64,000 nucleotides of DNA from positions 21,970,501 to 22,034,500 of the forward strand of contig CM076944.1 in assembly GCA_039566865.1 (NCBI GenBank), written 5' to 3'. This stretch comes from Aurelia coerulea. Its lineage: Eukaryota > Cnidaria > Scyphozoa > Semaeostomeae > Ulmaridae. The notes below the pieces were generated by a model. It was not told the DNA's origin, made no database searches, and worked only from the letters and a program-made list of their open reading frames with translations. The position numbers were made by a program, and so were the translations under genes. Positions 25,401 through 37,400 of this stretch are shown in pieces (the first letter of the stretch is position 1; each line of letters starts with the position of its first letter).

Positions 25401-28400
25401 CGCTCGTGCAGCTACGCTCATGCAGCTAACCCTCGTGCAGCTAACACTTATGCAGCTACGCTCGTGCAGCTAACGCTCGTGCAGCTAACCCTCGTGCAGC
25501 TAACACTTATGCAGCTACGCTCGTGCAGCTAACGCTCGTGCAGCTAACCCTCGTGCAGCTAACACTTATGCAGCTACGCTAGTGCAGCTAACCCTCGTGC
25601 AGCTAACACTTATGCAGCTACGCTCGTGCAGCTAACGCTCGTGCAGCTAACCCTCGTGCAGCTAACACTTATGCAGCTAACGCTCGTGCAGCTAACCCTC
25701 ATGCAGCTAACGCTCATGCAGCTAACGCTCGTGCAGCTAACGCTCGTGCAGCTACGCTCGTGCAGCTAACGCTCGTGCAGCTAACCCTCGTGCAGCTAAC
25801 GATCGTGCAGCTAACGCTCATGCAGCTACGCTCGTGCAGCTAACGCTCGTGCAGCTAACCCTCATGCAGCTAACGCTCGTGCAGCTAACCCTCGTGCAGC
25901 TAACGCTCGTGCAGCTACGCTCGTGCAGCTAACCCTCGTGCAGCTAACGCTCGTGCAGCTAACCCTCGTGCAGCTAACCCTCGTGCAGCAAACGCTCATG
26001 CAGCTACGCTCGTGCAGCTAACGCTCGTGCAGCTAACGCTCGTGCAGCTAACCCTCATGCAGCTAACGCTCGTGCAGCTAACGCTCATGCAGCTACGCTC
26101 GTGCAGCTAACGCTCGTGCAGCTACGCTCGTGCAGCTACGCTCGTGCAGCTAACGCTCATGCAGCTAACGCTCGTGCAGCTAACGCTCATGCAGCTACGC
26201 TCGTGCAGCTAACGCTCGTGCAGCTAACGCTCGTGCAGCTAACCCTCGTGCAGCTAACGCTCGTGCAGCTAACGCTCATGCAGCTACGCTCATGCAGCTA
26301 ACGCTCGTGCAGCTAACCCTCATGCAGCTAACGCTCGTGCAGTTAACCCTCGTGCAGCTAACGCTCATGCAGCTACGCTCGTGCAGCTAACGCTCGTGCA
26401 GCTAACGCTCGTGCACCTACGCTCGTGCAGCTAACGCTCGTGCAGCTCGCTCATGCAGCTAACGCTCGTGCAGCTAACGCTCATGCAGCTACGCTCGTGC
26501 AGCTAACGCTCGTGCAGCTAACGCTCGTGCAGCAAACGCTTGTGCAGCTACGCTCGTGCAGCTAACCCTTGTGCAGCTAACACTTATGCAGCTAACCCTC
26601 GTGCAGCTAACGCTCATGCAGCTAACCCTCGTGCAGCTAACGCTCGTGCAGCTAACCCTCATGCAGCTAACGCTCGTGCAGCTACGCTCGTGCAGCTAAC
26701 GCTCGTGCAGCTAACGCTCGTGCAGCTACGCTCGTGCAGCTAACGCTCGTGCAGCTGACGCTCATGCAGCTAACGCTCGTGCAGCAAACGCTCATGCAGC
26801 TACGCTCGTGCAGCAAACGCTCGTGCAGCAAACGCTCGTGCAGCTAACGCTCGTGCAGCTAACGCTCGTGCAGCTAACGCTCGTGCAGCTAACGCTCATG
26901 CAGCTAACGCTCGTGCAGCTAACGCTCATGCAGCTAATGCTCGTGCAGCTAACGCTCATGCAGCTACGCTCGTGCAGCAAACGCTCGTGCAGCAAACGCT
27001 CGAGCAGCAAACGCTCGTGCAGCTAACGCTAGTGCAGCTAACGCTCGTGCAGCTACGCTCGTGCAGCTAACGCTCGTGCAGCTAACGCTCGTGCAGCAAA
27101 CGCTCGTGCAGCTAACGCTCGTGCAGCTAACGCTCGTGCAGCTATGCTCATGCAGCTAACGCTCGTGCAGCTAACGCTCATGCAGCTACGCTCATGCAGC
27201 TAACGCTCATGCAGCTAACACTCGTGCAGCAAACGCTCGTGCAGCAAACGCTCGTGCAGCAAACGCTCGAGCAGCAAACGCTCGTGCAGCTAACGCTAGT
27301 GCAGCTAACGCTCGTGCAGCTAACGCTCGTGCAGCTAACCCTCATGCAGCTAACGCTCGTGCAGCAAACGCTCGTGCAGCAAACGCTCATGCAGCTAACG
27401 CTCGTGCAGCTAACGCTCGTGCAGCTAACGCTCGTGCAGCTAACGCTCATGCAGCTACCCTCGTGCAGCAAACCCTCGTGCAGCTAACGCTCGTGCAGCA
27501 AACGCTCATGCAGCTACGCTCGTGCAGCTAACGCTCATGCAGCTACGCTCGTGCAGCTAACGCTCATGCAGCTACGCTCGTGCAGCTAACGCTCGTGCAG
27601 CTACGCTCGTGCAGCTAACGCTCGTGCAGCTAACGCTCGTGCAGCAAACGCTCATGCAGCTACGCTCGTGCAGCTAACCCTCGTGCAGCTAACGCTCGTG
27701 CAGCTAACCCTCGTGCAGCTAACGCTCGTGCAGCAAACGCTCTCTACGCTTGTGCAGCTAACGCTCGTGCAGCTAACCCTCATGCAGCTAACGCTCGTGC
27801 AGCTAACGCTCGTGCAGCAAACGCTCATGCAGCTAACGCTCGTGCAGCTAACGCTCATGCAGCTACGCTCGTGCAGCTAACGCTCGTGCAGCTACGCTCG
27901 TGCAGCAAACGCTCGTGCAGCTAACGCTCGTGCAGCTAACGCTCGTGCAGCTACGCTCGTGCAGCTAACGCTCATGCAGCTACGCTCGTGCAGCTAACGC
28001 TCATGCAGCTACGCTCGTGCAGCTAACGCTCGTGCAGCTACGCTCGTGCAGCTAACGCTCATGCAGCTAACGCTCGTGCAGCAAACGCTATGCAGCCCTC
28101 GTGCAGCTAACGCTCATGCAGCTAACGCTCGTGCAGCTAACCCTCGTGCAGCTAACGCTCATGCAGCAAACGCTCATGCAGCTACCTCGTGCAGCTACGC
28201 TCATGCAGCAAACGCTCGTGCAGCTAACCCTCGTGCAGCTAACGCTCATGCAGCTAACGCTCGTGCAGCTAATGCTCGTGCAGCTAACGCTCATGCAGCT
28301 AACCCTTGTGCAGCTACGCTCATGCAGCAAACGCTCGTGCAGCTAACCCTCGTGCAGCTAACGCTCGTAACGCTCATGCAGCTACGCTCGTGCAGCTAAC

Positions 28401-31400
28401 CCTCGTGCAGCTAACCCTCGTGCAGCAAACGCTCGTGCAGCTAACGCTCGTGCAGCAAACGCTCGTGCAGCTAACGCTCGTGCAGCAAACGCTCGTGCAG
28501 CTAACCCTCGTGCAGCTAACCCTCGTGCAGCTAACGCTCATGCAGCTAACGCTCGTGCAGCAAACGCTCATGCAGCTAACGCTCTAACGCTCATGCAGCT
28601 ACGCTCGTGCAGCTAACGCTCGTGCAGCTAACGCTCGTGCAGCTAACGCTCGTGCAGCTACGCTCGTGCAGCTAACCCTCGTGCAGCTAACGCTTATGCA
28701 GCTACGCTCATGCAGCTAACGCTCGTGCAGCTAACCCTCGTGCAGCTAACGCTCATGCAGCTACGCTCATGCAGCTAACGCTCATGCAGCTACGCTCGTG
28801 CAGCTAACGCTCGTGCAGCTAACGCTCGTGCAGCTAACGCTCGTGCAGCTAACGCTCGTGCAGCTACGCTCGTGCAGCTAACGCTCATGCAGCTACGCTC
28901 GTGCAGCTAACGCTCGTGCAGCTAACCCTCGTGCAGCTAACGCTCATGCAGCTACGCTCGTGCAGCTAACGCTTGTGCAGCTAACGCTCGTGCAGCTAAC
29001 CCTCGTGCAGCTAACGCTCGTGCAGCAGAGTATAACTAATCAATTTCTTAATCCCCAAATCACCACGGAAAAATATTCTCTGAGTCCATTCATGTCAAAT
29101 TTGATCGATGTTTCTTGGCCGTTTTCAGTGTTTTCGAGAATGAACATTTTAAGAAACTCGCTTGTAGCTCAACAAACAAAGACTAATCCCTTTACAAAAA
29201 TATTCTAGAATCTTATTATAGGTTTTAGCTAAAGATTAAGTCATAAATCTTCAAAAAAATTTGGTTCAGTGTACGATTTATCATGGCCTGTCAAAAGTGG
29301 ATACCTTTTTGGCGCACCCTGTATATGCATCAGGGCATGAAAACCCACCCGACCATGTGACCGGGCGGTCGCAGGAAATTTTCAATTCATAGCATCCTGC
29401 AGGAAATTTCTAAAAATCTATCTCTTTTCGTGTATCATGTTCCGTTTTCTCGTGTAGTTTGGATCGCATGTGCCATTTTTATGAATATTGTATACAACAA
29501 ATATGATATAAATGCAGAACTTGATTTCCTTCGTGCCTGTCAGAAATCATAGATTATTTCTTTCATGGGTTCCCATCTTCAACTGCCCCAAACTTTCTCC
29601 AAATTTATCTTCCACGATTTCTCACTCGCATTGACATAAAGACTGGTTACATTTTTATTGCCTATTATTGGAACCTGACCACTCTTTAAGGAAGCTGGAT
29701 GTTTTATCTGATCAAGCTTGCAGGAAGCTCAAGCATCGTCTGGTCGCAGGAAGGGAAATATCTTTTCATGCCCTGATATGCATCAGAATTTCATTCTCTC
29801 GCTATAAAATTTATTTCCCTTTCTAGCTAGCTTTATCGCAATTTCTTACAAATAAGGTCTCTATAATTGATTCTGGAAATTCTTCATGTAACAGTTAAGG
29901 GAATATTGTCTTATTCTATAAAGAAGTTTACAATTCAAGAGACAATTAACATTACTTACCACCTACTTTGCTATACTATGAGGATGACACAACGGAGAGT
30001 GAAAGGCTATGACTACTCCGTAGCCATTACATAGAAAACTAGAAGTCTGTTTCAGATTAGATCAGAGTATGGAATGTTAGACAACCGAAAGATGACACAA
30101 GGTTTTTTATTTGCCTACGTTTCTTCAATAATAAAAATTCGTAATCTCAAGTAAATGCTAGCCATGAAATCATAATGTTTCTGTTGATTTGTTTTACAAA
30201 GTCAGTTTTCAAGGTCTTGTGGAAGAATTTTGCACATATTCTTTTGCAAGAGTCTTACTATCTGAGAATTTTGGTTGAAATGTTCTTTGGGCAAGTTTGG
30301 GAGGAACAACGATTCCATGCTCTCAGTTTGAATACTTTGTTGAGACTTTGTGCTTACCTTGATAGTGTTCCACTTCCGCCACCTTTCTTGACTAGCCATC
30401 CCATCTTAAGTGCTTTCTGGAAAAAAGGAATAAGAATTCAGTCGAGTAACTGCAATAATTACTGGATGGACCAAACAGACAATTTTTGAAAATTCGTTAT
30501 GCTGAGAATATTTGACTTATTCGAATGAATCAAAGTTTAGTTGATAGATGAAAGGCCCACGTATGTTTTGTGTTTTGTGATTTTTGCTTTTTTTCTGAAT
30601 ATTGACGATCTAGGTAAAATTGGACTTATGAAAATTCCTCTGTTTCGAAATGCGCGAAAAAGGTACAAGTAATCTCTTCATTTAGAGCAACATGCAAATA
30701 AAACTCATTTCCCTGAAGGGTTAAAAAATGATTTTTACAGAAGTATCACATCACATACATTATTGCTTTGTAAAGAATTGAATCGTAACTCTTGAGGGGA
30801 ATCAAATGTCTGAGTGAGGAAATTGTTTATAATTTTGGTTGACGGTTTCAGGATTCTTTTTATTCATTTCAAAGTTACGGCCTTTTTCTACCTTATTTCC
30901 AATGCTCAGCAAAATAGAACAAAAATCAAAAAAATACTTCAGCCTCTTGAGTATCAACCAACGTTGATTGATTGCAGATTGATTTCAAGTGTTCTCTGCA
31001 TGACAAATTCTCAAATATGTGAAGTTGTTTTTTGGTCCATCCGGTACATATAGCAATTATAATATCCCATACGATGCAGAGACAAGGGGGTCGCGAGAAA
31101 TTCTGCGTACAATGTTGGATACAGACGGAAATATTATCCCGTCGAAAAATGAATGCGTCGCGTAGAACGAAGACCAGCAAGTGCGAAGTAAGCAACTCTT
31201 AGAAGTCTTCTCCACTCAATAAATTACAATACAATTTTTCCACAACGACAATGTGAAATTTTGGCAATATCTGAGTTTTCATGTAATGTATGTTTCTGGT
31301 AGACGTCTGATACCGTTTAATATAAATAAGCCTCGTGCGTGTGATACCATGAAAAGTACCCTGTACCCTGAAACGACAATACTGTTGATAAAATCGTGAA

Positions 31401-34400
31401 GTACCTTATTTGATCAAAGCTCTACATTTCACGAAGTTTCGAGCATCTATCAAGTTTTATACCGTTAACAACGTCTGACAGAAAAAAGTTTTTCGAATGT
31501 TCAGGAGAAGCTAGCGGATAAATGGAGCTGAAGAGCATTTTAACAAAATGAACTGCAGTTGATGGTGGAATTTAAAAAGTGTCGGCTGAAGATGTTATCA
31601 ATCATAATCCAATTCATCCTGGTAAAATACCCCTCCCCCCACAGTTATCCTTTGTCAAAAGCCTTTTTTACTGAAAGATCCTTTATACGGTGTAAAGTGT
31701 GTCAAAAAGGCAGCCCTCTTCTTCATTCGAGATTTTCATTCAAGATTTCCAAAAAATAATGATATTTGACTTAATTGACGCATTCCATCTGAAAACAGAA
31801 CCGATCTACTTTCCATGACATGCAGTTTGGGCTTTGAATTGAATTATTCATCATTCAAGGGGTGTTTTGAATTGAAGTGAATTGAATTATTCATCATTCG
31901 AGGGGTGTATGGGCCTATTTCCGATGCAGGAAAATGCTAGGATATTTACATTGGAGAAAACCTCTCTTTTTCGCAAGAGCTTACTTCATCATTTTTAATA
32001 AAATGCATCTCATGAGAGTAATTTGGACTTTTTTGCTTAACGTCATCAAATGAAATACTTCCAAACCCTACAGGTTTCCACAAAATGTGTTTGGGAACTT
32101 TTTATGGTAAAAGAATTTTATGTTGCTGTGAAATATGCCATACTTACTCACAAATCAATTAAATAAACCAATAACTCATTGATGTATCCAAACTGTATAT
32201 CATTGGAAAGAAAATTAGATTGTGCTTTCAAATGCATCACGTCTAATAACATCTTATCATTTTTTTTAGTAATTTTCAGATATCGATAGGTTGGGTTTTT
32301 GTGATGCCATGCAACTACTCTCACCTGTTTTCCTCTGAACCACATCAGGGTATCATCTTTAAGAACACACCAATGTTTCTTCCATGTGCTCATTAACCCT
32401 CCTAGTTAAAGAAAATGACAAAATATATATTAATATTTTGAAATCGGGAGGAAATGGAGCTTTTTATGACACAAAAGTAATTTCCAAAAATATTTGAATA
32501 CGGAAATTGCAGGAACTGTCAAGGGAGTAATTCTATCTTCTGGAAATAAATTTCAAAATTTTTGTGAAATTAAGTTCTGGTTGTTAGTAGCTTTCGATAA
32601 AGCTCTCGTTGAAGAAGATTGTGTGCTAAGCATTGATTTGAAAGCAAACAATCAGAAATGTGAAAGAACTTTTTCTTTAGAGACATTATGTAGCGCGTAC
32701 GAAATACTGACCTTGCATCATGAGATATCCTTCAATAACGGGAACATCAATCAATGACATGTCCTCACTGACATTAACTTTAAGAGCATCGTCATCGAAA
32801 TCTTCGTCTTCATCAATCTCATGCATATCTTCCATCTGCAATACGATTTACATATTCATTGAACTAAAAAGCTTCACAAAATTAGGAGATCTAAAAGGCT
32901 AAAAATAGCACCAAAAAGAGCGCGGGATGGACAATCGAAATCATCGAAAAAGAAGATGGGAGAAAAGAACGAAGATGAGAGAAAAGAACTTTTTTTGCAT
33001 TCCAAGTCCTATCTACCTATTAAATCGATGAAAACCCAGCCATATAGAAAAGATGCTGGGAAAGAGTTCCTTCATCTTCACAAGTCGGCAACCGTCAGCC
33101 TAACCGATTGCTAAGAAGGTAAGGTTGAACGAGAAAGTAAGCTGTAGTCTTTCTTGACTAAATGTGAATCAATAGTTTTATCTTTGGTGTGCCAGGGTGC
33201 ATCATTCACTTTTAAAACTTTGCAAATTCAAGCAAGAATAGCGAGTTTAACGGAAAACCCAGCAGAAAAATTGTCGTCAGTAAGAACGATCGTTAGTTGA
33301 ATATTTGAATATTAGTTGAATATTTCATTGGATACACTGATCTTCTAGCTTCTAAAGCTTCTAAAGGACAGAAAGCTTTATGATTTAATATAAGATTTAC
33401 TGCAAAGCTTCATGATACCTTAAGTTGCTCATCAAGTTCAGCCATTTCTGCGATCGCAGCCTCTTCAGCTTCCCTTTCAAGACGCTCTAGTTCCATCTCG
33501 CGTAGTCTCTCGAGTTCTTCCTCGCGTTGTCTGAAAGTAAGAAAATAGTAAGTTCACATAATTGAGAGTCAACGGATGGAAGTTCTTGTGTGCACTTGTG
33601 TGTGTTGGCTAGGCAGGGCCGCGGAGAGGACCAAAATGAAACATGGGCACTTTGCAAAGCAACTTCTGAAAGGTAAGCCAAAAAGGCGCACTCACCTTGG
33701 GGGGTCCGGGGGCATGCTCCCCCGGGAAATTTTTCAAATGAAGGTTGCTAGGATCGCTCTAGTACCTATTTGCGCCTCCAAATACAACTATCATATCATA
33801 GAACCAGCCAGTCATTATGCACAAGAATCATAATATAATGACAGTCAATGAACAGCCACCTTTTGAAAAGAAAGGCAGTTCTTAAATAGAAACATTGACT
33901 GACGAACCAAGTGAACCAGAGCAAATTTCCCAGAAAATTCGTAGCACCAACCATAGTAAGAATCGAATTTTGCTTGATGGATTGGAAAGAATCGAATTTT
34001 GCTTGATAGCGAAGATATTGAAGCAATTTTGTAAGTTTCTGTTCTTATGAGCACTGGAAATATAGGCAAAGTCGACTTCACGAAAATTTCTTGGTCGCGA
34101 AATACCTGCAAAATGCCAAAAACACTTTATCAAATCACTAAGAAATTCCTTGTACAGAACAATAAAGAAAGTGCAACTTTTCACAGGCGAGAGATGAGAT
34201 ATAATCAGCACATTTATCGCCATGGGCTTATTTTAACATCTATTTCTTATCACTCCTGAGAGAGGAGAAATGTTGTTCCGTGTGAGGAGATTCCCTGCGA
34301 TTGGATCAAATGTTTGAAGCCCTCTATCGGTATCAGGCATTTTGAACAAAAAATTTAGTCAAGTCGAATTTACCTATATTTTCAGTGCACGTCAAGGATT

Positions 34401-37400
34401 TGAATCAGTCATATCCGTTTAGCATTCTTGGTGCTACGAATTTTCGAATGCGGGAAATTTTTCGAGCTCATTCGGTACCTTTCAAAGGTTAGTTGGTGTG
34501 TTGAACTGCTTACTGCACAAGAAAACGTACTGGAACCTGCAATGTCTCTGCCGCTTCTTGATTTGTAATATGCTATGAAGATTATTGATGGGCCCATTTT
34601 GATCACGGGCCTTGGTCTAGAAACATGCATTTGAGCCATATTTCGAAAAAAACTGAATTATTACTTATGGGCCCCTATAGCTATGGGCCCCAGGTTTTGA
34701 CCCCCTGGCCCCCTTCTCCTCGGCCCTGCGGCTAGGTTCTCTGTTTCAACAATCTATGTCAAGAGATTTCTGTGATCTTAAAAATAATTAAAATTGCACT
34801 GATCATTGAATAACGGATGCTGTTGTCAGATAAAATTGTCAGCTCTGCTTCTTTGAAATACCTACAAAGAATGCCGTTCTTCTTATTTCCAGCATATGTG
34901 AATGTCACCTGCAAATGGTAGAGACGTATGCCTCTACAAAAGACCAAGAGTACCTCTGTCTGCTAAAATAATTCGAGAAATAAGTACGATTACAAGTTGT
35001 CATAGATATACAAAACTAACATATGTACCTTATTTCCTCTTCCGCCTGCCTGATCTTTTCTTCTGCCACCTTAAAGTAATACAACACAGGTTTACCAAGA
35101 CTTCCTCTGATTTAATTTTCTTGTGGCAACTACTTGTGCGATACCACATGTTAGTCTTTCCTTTTGGCAAAAAAAAGATACTCTGTGCCCTGAACATTTC
35201 TCCATATTTGATTGATCCCAGTTAAAGTAAATCAACGGAGTTTAAAGAAGCCTCGCTAGGGGGACTGGGTCAATCTACATATATCCTATTGTAATTGATG
35301 TTCTCGATCGATGAAAACAATAGGAAGAGAAGTGGCGCGTGTGCTACATTTAGACTATGTCGCTATATCTCCGTTCATTTAGTCTAAATAGTAGATCGAA
35401 TTTTGAAAAATCAAATGTGACCGTGTGTTTAGTTCAATGCAAAATAAATTTCACATCGTTCTTCTTAAAGCAAAGTGCTGTACAGATTAAAAAATCATTT
35501 TTGAAGAGTTAAGCTTAACGTAAAAGCTCCATCAAGCTCCTGGGGGATTCTTTAATTTCAGACACTCTAGAGGGGGCTTAAAAGAGAGGGGGCTTATCAG
35601 AGAGGGGGGATAAATTCACAAATTCAAATGAATGAGACATGTATGATAGCTTTTCAGTTTTTACCCCATATTTTGCGGATTCAACATACAATTTTACGAG
35701 TCAAATACATAAATTCGACACAGTTTTATTCCAAACCATATCAAAACCGACTTTCAAACTTGTTTAACTAACTAAATGGGAAATCTTTGGTAGCCTCAGG
35801 AATTTCATAAAAGTGCTAAGGCTTAATAGAGAGGGGAGCTTAATAAAAATGTTGGCTCGAGGGAAGGAATTTATTAGAGAAAGGAGCTTAATAGAGAGTG
35901 GAGGCCAAATCGATCTTTTACGGTATGGCTCAGTGCAAAGTGACTCAGGAAATGCAAAGATACAAACATTATATCCTTATCAAGAAATATCCACAATCTT
36001 AAAATAATTTCAATGAAGCCTTTGGTAGGAACTAAAGTCTACTTAGCGGTGCCATTCCAGAAGGATGAAACAAATTAACTGATTTTCTTTGAAATTGATT
36101 GACTTTCATCGGCATCTTACGATGATATGTCACCCATCAAACAATAAAACTTTGTTGCAGTATAGATCTTACGATGAAGTCATAAAGTCTGTTTCAAACC
36201 ACTTGTTCTCACGCAAAGTGTTATGCCCATTCACATGATCTTTCTTAAAGGGTCTGTTTCATCCAGCATACCTTGCACGTGCCGTCTCTTGCTTGGCCTT
36301 TGTTATCGCCATTTCATGGCCCATGAAAATGGCGACAACAAAGGACAACCAAGAGACGGCACGTGCAAGGCATGCTGGATGAAACAGACCCTTTAAATAT
36401 CTGACTCCTAACCTGTATTCAATAGGACTTCGTTGCAGTATACAAACCTTACGCGTATGTTCTTCTGCTTCTAGTCTTCTAGCTTCCTCCAACTCTCTTA
36501 CTTTTGCCAACGCAGCCAATCTTTGTTCTTCCTCTAAACGACGTTTCGCTTCTTCTGCCTCTCTTTTCTCCCTTTCCTCTTCCTCTTGCTATGATAACAA
36601 TAAAAATCAGAATAAGAATCATAATAACAATAACAATAATAACAATATAAGGTATGGGGCTGGTATTATAGAGTGGACAAGGGAAGAACTTGAAAAGATG
36701 GATAGAAAGATGCGTACATTGTTAACGTATCATCGAGCTTTCCATACGATTGATCGAGATGTAGACAGATTATATGTTAAGAGAAGCCAAGGCGACAGAG
36801 GATTGATTAGCGTGGAAGATTGTGCGAACATAGAGATCAATAGCTTGTGGAGACATGCAGAAGAAAGTAATGAATATCTGTTAGTTGCCGTGAAGAATGA
36901 ACAATTCCCGGGGGGGGGGGGGGTGGGGGTCACTACCATATGTACCAGTACGGGATGTGCCATTTTTTGGGGTACCTTTTTTCAGGCTGAAAATAAATTT
37001 TAGGGTGTCATTTTTGGTAACATCACAAATGAACATAAATTTTGGGGTGTCATTTTGGAAGAAAAACGCTTCAGGCTATTGAATTTGATCTAATTTCAGA
37101 TACTTGGTTAGAATTTCGAGTTTTGGTCACAATTTTAGGGTATCTATTTTGAATGGCCCGTAAATTTTGGGGTATGGTTTTTGAAAAATTCATAAATTTT
37201 AGGGTATGATTTTACAATTCAAAATGGCACACCCCCGTCATCCGCCTATTGAAGTGACCCCCCCCCTCCCCGGGGAACAATTACAAAGGGAAGGTAAAGA
37301 AAAGACAACAATTCAGTTAGAAAGGCAGGAAAGATATAGAAAAAAAGGTTTACATGGCAAATATTTAAAGCTACAGATGACGTTAGCGACGAAAAAACGT

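Noticed and set aside
25205..29026. Long ORFs such as [10 protein letters not shown]... and [10 protein letters not shown]... on both strands, possible repeat protein
   Set aside because: The unit is 15 bp, so every frame stays open until a 14-bp variant appears. The ORFs begin and end at such variants, exist on both strands and have no splice or start context.
34874..34912. Possible myosin exon (CAG-GTGACATTCAC ... GTATTT)
   Set aside because: In the phase required by exon 15 it has an immediate TGA, and exons 15 and 16 already join in phase without it.
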